DNA of 64,000 nt from Limnobaculum parvum. GTDB lineage: Bacteria; Pseudomonadota; Gammaproteobacteria; Enterobacterales; Enterobacteriaceae. The notes below the pieces were generated by a model that ran no database searches, was not told the origin of the DNA, and saw only the letters and a program-made list of their open reading frames with translations. This document shows positions 61,338 to 64,000 of the stretch, piece after piece (within the stretch, counting starts at the first letter, position 1; each line of letters starts with the position of its first letter). The stretch lies in assembly GCF_003096015.2 (NCBI RefSeq), contig NZ_CP029185.2:1584001-1648000 (forward strand). The letters run 5' to 3'. A program made the position numbers and the translations under genes.

Positions 61338-62876
61338 ATGTCTACCTCTACACAAGGTTCCAGTTCTAAAACAGCCAGCACCGTCGTAAAAGACGCCGGC
61401 AGCGTCTATCAGTCTCTGTTCGATAAAATTAATCTCACCCCGGTGGCGCAATTTGACGATATCGTCAAGTTTCAGGACAACGATGCGTTGGCAGAAGCCT
61501 CGGCGGACGAACGTGTCACCATGGCGGTTAACGTCTTTCTGAACATGGTTCAGAAATCGGCGCAAAAAGTGGATAAGCTGGACAAGAGCCTGCTGGATTT
61601 CCATATCAGCCAAATCGACAAACAGCTGAGCGAGCAGTTAGATGCCGTCATGCATCACCCAGAGTTCCAGTCTATCGAGTCTGCATGGCGTGGTTTGAAG
61701 TTTCTGGTTGACCGCACCGATTTCCGCCGCAACGTCAGAATCGAAGTGCTGGATGCGTCTAAAGAAGCGCTACAGCAAGATTTCGAAGATGCGCCAGAAA
61801 CCATCCAAACCGGTTTCTACCGCCATACCTACATTCAGGAATATGACACCCCGGGCGGCGAGCCGATTGGCGTAACCATCTCTAACTTTGAGTTTGACCG
61901 TGGCCCGCAAGATATTGCATTACTGCGTAATATCTCTAAAGTCGCGGCGGCGGCCCACATGCCGTTTATCGCCTCCGTCGGCCCGGCATTCTTTGGCAAG
62001 AACAACATGGAAGAAGTGGCTGCCATTAAAGACATCGCCAACTATTTTGACCGTGCTGAATACACCAAGTGGAAAAGCTTCCGCGATACCGACGATTCCC
62101 GCTATGTGGGTTTAACCCTGCCGCGTGTGCTAGCGCGTCTGCCTTATGGTCCAGATACGGTACCGGTGCGTAACTTCAACTATACCGAAGAGGTAAAAGG
62201 GCCGGATCACGACAGATATCTGTGGACCAACGCCTCATTTGCGTTTGCCGCCAATATGGTAAAAAGCTTCGTGCGTAACGGTTGGTGTGTCCAAGTACGT
62301 GGCCCGCAAGCGGGTGGTTTGGTTGACGATCTGCCGATCCACCTATATGACCTCGGCACCGGCAATCAGGTGAAGATCCCAACGGAAGTACTGATCCCGG
62401 AAACCCGTGAGTTTGAATTTGCTAACTTGGGCTTTATTCCCCTGTCATTCTATAAAAACCGCGACTACGCGTGTTTCTTCTCCGCTAACTCTACCCAGAA
62501 GCCGGCGCTGTATGACACCAAAGAAGCCACCGCCAATAGCCGGATCAATGCCCGTTTACCGTACATTTTCCTGCTGTCGCGCATTGCCCATTACCTGAAA
62601 GTGATTCAGCGTGAAAACATCGGTGCCACCAAAGACCGCCGCGTACTGGAACTAGAACTGAACGCTTGGATCAATAATCTGGTGACAGAAATGACCGATC
62701 CGAGTGATGAAGTTCAAGCATCGCACCCGCTGCGTCAGGCTAAAGTGACCGTAGAAGATATTGAGGATAACCCGGGCTTCTTCCGCGTGAAAACCTTCCT
62801 TATTCCTCACTTCCAGATTGAAGGCATGGACATCAATTTATCGATGGTTTCTCAAATGCCAAAGGCTAAAGCTTAA
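61338..62876 (+). CDS. tssC: Type VI secretion contractile sheath large subunit TssC
   Basis: TssC (VipB) is the larger sheath protein. ATG 61338 after AAGGA gives 512 residues; a TTG two codons upstream is not needed. Family landmarks: ESAWRGLKFLVDRTDFRRNV near residue 115-135, AAAHMPFIASVGPAFFGK, the RLPYGPDTVPVRNF region, and C-terminal GFFRVKTFLIPHFQIEGMD. Base composition is visibly more GC-rich than the preceding spacer. tssK follows after 21 bp. Confidence 0.97.
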   Translation: MSTSTQGSSSKTASTVVKDAGSVYQSLFDKINLTPVAQFDDIVKFQDNDALAEASADERVTMAVNVFLNMVQKSAQKVDKLDKSLLDFHISQIDKQLSEQLDAVMHHPEFQSIESAWRGLKFLVDRTDFRRNVRIEVLDASKEALQQDFEDAPETIQTGFYRHTYIQEYDTPGGEPIGVTISNFEFDRGPQDIALLRNISKVAAAAHMPFIASVGPAFFGKNNMEEVAAIKDIANYFDRAEYTKWKSFRDTDDSRYVGLTLPRVLARLPYGPDTVPVRNFNYTEEVKGPDHDRYLWTNASFAFAANMVKSFVRNGWCVQVRGPQAGGLVDDLPIHLYDLGTGNQVKIPTEVLIPETREFEFANLGFIPLSFYKNRDYACFFSANSTQKPALYDTKEATANSRINARLPYIFLLSRIAHYLKVIQRENIGATKDRRVLELELNAWINNLVTEMTDPSDEVQASHPLRQAKVTVEDIEDNPGFFRVKTFLIPHFQIEGMDINLSMVSQMPKAKA

Positions 62877-62897
62877 TTTTATCTGGAGTTTGAAATA

Positions 62898-64000
62898 ATG
62901 AAGATCCACCGCCCGTTATGGAGCGAAGGTGCGTTTTTGTCGCCGGAACAATTCCAGCAGCAAAGTCGATGGGAAGCGTTTAGTAACGATCAGATTGCCA
63001 GGCTCGGCCTGGCTAATCCTTGGGGCGTCCAGCGCGTAATGTTTGACACCCAAGCTTTAGCCTTGAATAGACTCAATGCCGAAAGTTTAAGCGTGCGTTT
63101 TCCCGATGGCAGTTGGATAGATACCGACGTCTCTGATGCGCTGCCTCCGGCTCGCGATCTGAAACACAGCATTCCAGCCGATCGTCATGATGTGACGGTG
63201 CTGTTGGGGTTGCCGCTGTTACATGCTAATGGTGGAAACTGCCATCAGGACGGTCACTACTCGGAGCGACCATTACGCTACCGGCAGGAATGGGTCGAAA
63301 CGCAAGACATATTCGGTCAGGGGAATGAATCCATTGCCGTTGAGCGTTATGCACTGACGCTGCTGTTTGATTTTGAAGAACAGGGAGATTATCTCACCTG
63401 TCCATTGATTCGACTAAAGCGCGATGCTAACGGCCTGTTTGCCATTGAACCGGCATTTTTACCACCGCTACTGAGCCTCACCGCCAGTAATGGCGTGCTG
63501 ACCCAACAGCTGGACATGTTATGCACGCAAGTGCAGTCAAAGCGCCAGCGCCTGATGGGAATGCGTCGTGAGCGCAATCAGCAAATGGCGGAGTTTGCCG
63601 TGGCGGATGTGTCACTGTTCTGGCTGCTCAATGCCCTGAACAGCCATGAGCCGCTGCTGAAGTTTCTGCACCAGTACCCGGTTACCCATCCTGAGCGACT
63701 GTATCAGCAACTGGTCTCTCTGGCGGGCGCGTTGCTGACGTTTTCGCTGGAGCATGACGTTGAGGCCATCCCGTCTTATCAGCATGACCAATTGGATAGG
63801 GTATTCCCGCCGCTGTTTAAACTGATTGGTCAACTGCTGGAAGCCAGCCTACCGTCAAGGGTGATTGCCATCGATCTGGTTCACAGCAACGGAACCCGCT
63901 GGTCTGGTCGCCTACAAGACAGCCGCCTGACGGAAGAGACCGATTTCTACCTGTCGGTGCGCTCATCGTTACCGGCGCATCAACTGCTGGAACTGATGCC
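62898..64000 (+). CDS. tssK: Type VI secretion baseplate protein TssK (3' end outside window)
   Basis: TssK trimers connect the T6SS baseplate to the TssJLM membrane complex. The frame begins at ATG 62898 after TGGAG and is open for 367 codons to the edge of the window; the family usually has about 445 residues, so roughly the last fifth is missing. The N-terminus MKIHRPLWSEGAFLSPEQFQ is diagnostic. The order tssB-tssC-tssK matches many enterobacterial T6SS clusters; tssL, tssM and others are expected downstream. Confidence 0.95.
   Translation, partial: MKIHRPLWSEGAFLSPEQFQQQSRWEAFSNDQIARLGLANPWGVQRVMFDTQALALNRLNAESLSVRFPDGSWIDTDVSDALPPARDLKHSIPADRHDVTVLLGLPLLHANGGNCHQDGHYSERPLRYRQEWVETQDIFGQGNESIAVERYALTLLFDFEEQGDYLTCPLIRLKRDANGLFAIEPAFLPPLLSLTASNGVLTQQLDMLCTQVQSKRQRLMGMRRERNQQMAEFAVADVSLFWLLNALNSHEPLLKFLHQYPVTHPERLYQQLVSLAGALLTFSLEHDVEAIPSYQHDQLDRVFPPLFKLIGQLLEASLPSRVIAIDLVHSNGTRWSGRLQDSRLTEETDFYLSVRSSLPAHQLLELM

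Noticed and set aside
1..64000. tRNA, rRNA or insertion-sequence transposase genes
   Set aside because: Intergenic regions were read for cloverleaf-like and transposase-like sequences; none was found.

Overview
The window is chromosomal DNA of a gammaproteobacterium in the order Enterobacterales. Nearly every core gene matches its E. coli counterpart in length, motifs and local order: mfd/lolCDE-nagK-cobB, potABCD/pepT, rnm-yciO-rluB, yciK/sohB/yciN/topA/cysB/ribA/pgpB/lapAB/pyrF/yciH, msrC-proQ-prc-htpX, purR/ynhF/yniB/yniA and thrS-infC-rpmI-rplT-pheMST-ihfA-btuC-btuD. Several of these blocks sit far apart in E. coli but are joined here, and btuR, btuE, nlpC, phoPQ, pfkB and yciQ are missing from their usual neighbourhoods. 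This points to a lineage outside Escherichia/Salmonella. A Budviciaceae- or Yersiniaceae-like genus is a guess that the sequence alone cannot settle.

Layout. 1-8640: the end-truncated repair factor Mfd faces the lipoprotein-sorting ABC transporter LolCDE, followed by N-acetylglucosamine kinase and the CobB deacylase. 8641-11665: an accessory patch with a YjaB-type acetyltransferase, about 900 bp of non-coding repeats, and an M20 amidohydrolase of the carbamoylase/allantoate type. 11666-17155: the spermidine/putrescine importer PotABCD and peptidase T. 17156-23377: the dipeptide importer DppABCDF, lying between pepT and roxA, which are neighbours in E. coli. 23413-27575: RoxA, RNase AM (Rnm), YciO and RluB. 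27576-31161: an inserted pair, a DcuC-family carrier and an AbgA-like M20 hydrolase, behind what looks like an FNR-type anaerobic promoter. 31182-46905: yciK to htpX. 46916-49765: an unassigned lipoprotein, purR with its operator, the 29-residue membrane protein YnhF, and yniB. 49972-60222: yniA, then the translation operon with three classical control devices (thrS tRNA-mimic operator, infC AUU start, pheM attenuator), IHF-alpha and BtuCD. 60788-64000: the start of a type VI secretion cluster (tssB, tssC, partial tssK) after an AT-rich spacer with a very strong palindrome.

How the genes work together. Much of the window concerns uptake and recycling of nitrogen- and carbon-containing small molecules (Dpp, Pot, PepT, NagK, two M20 hydrolases, a DcuC carrier). 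A second theme is envelope homeostasis (LolCDE, LapAB, PgpB, Prc, HtpX, SohB). A third is translation (ThrS, IF3, L35, L20, PheST, RoxA, RluB).

Most unusual content. A composite interspersed repeat family occurs at three loci (9586-10036, 30955-31097 and 33216-33375). Each copy begins with a TTCCGGCC/GGCCGGAA hairpin. One locus carries a 119-bp tandem triplication, and another lies between two near-copies of one hairpin, one without and one with a T-tract. No CRISPR array, tRNA, rRNA or insertion-sequence transposase gene was found.
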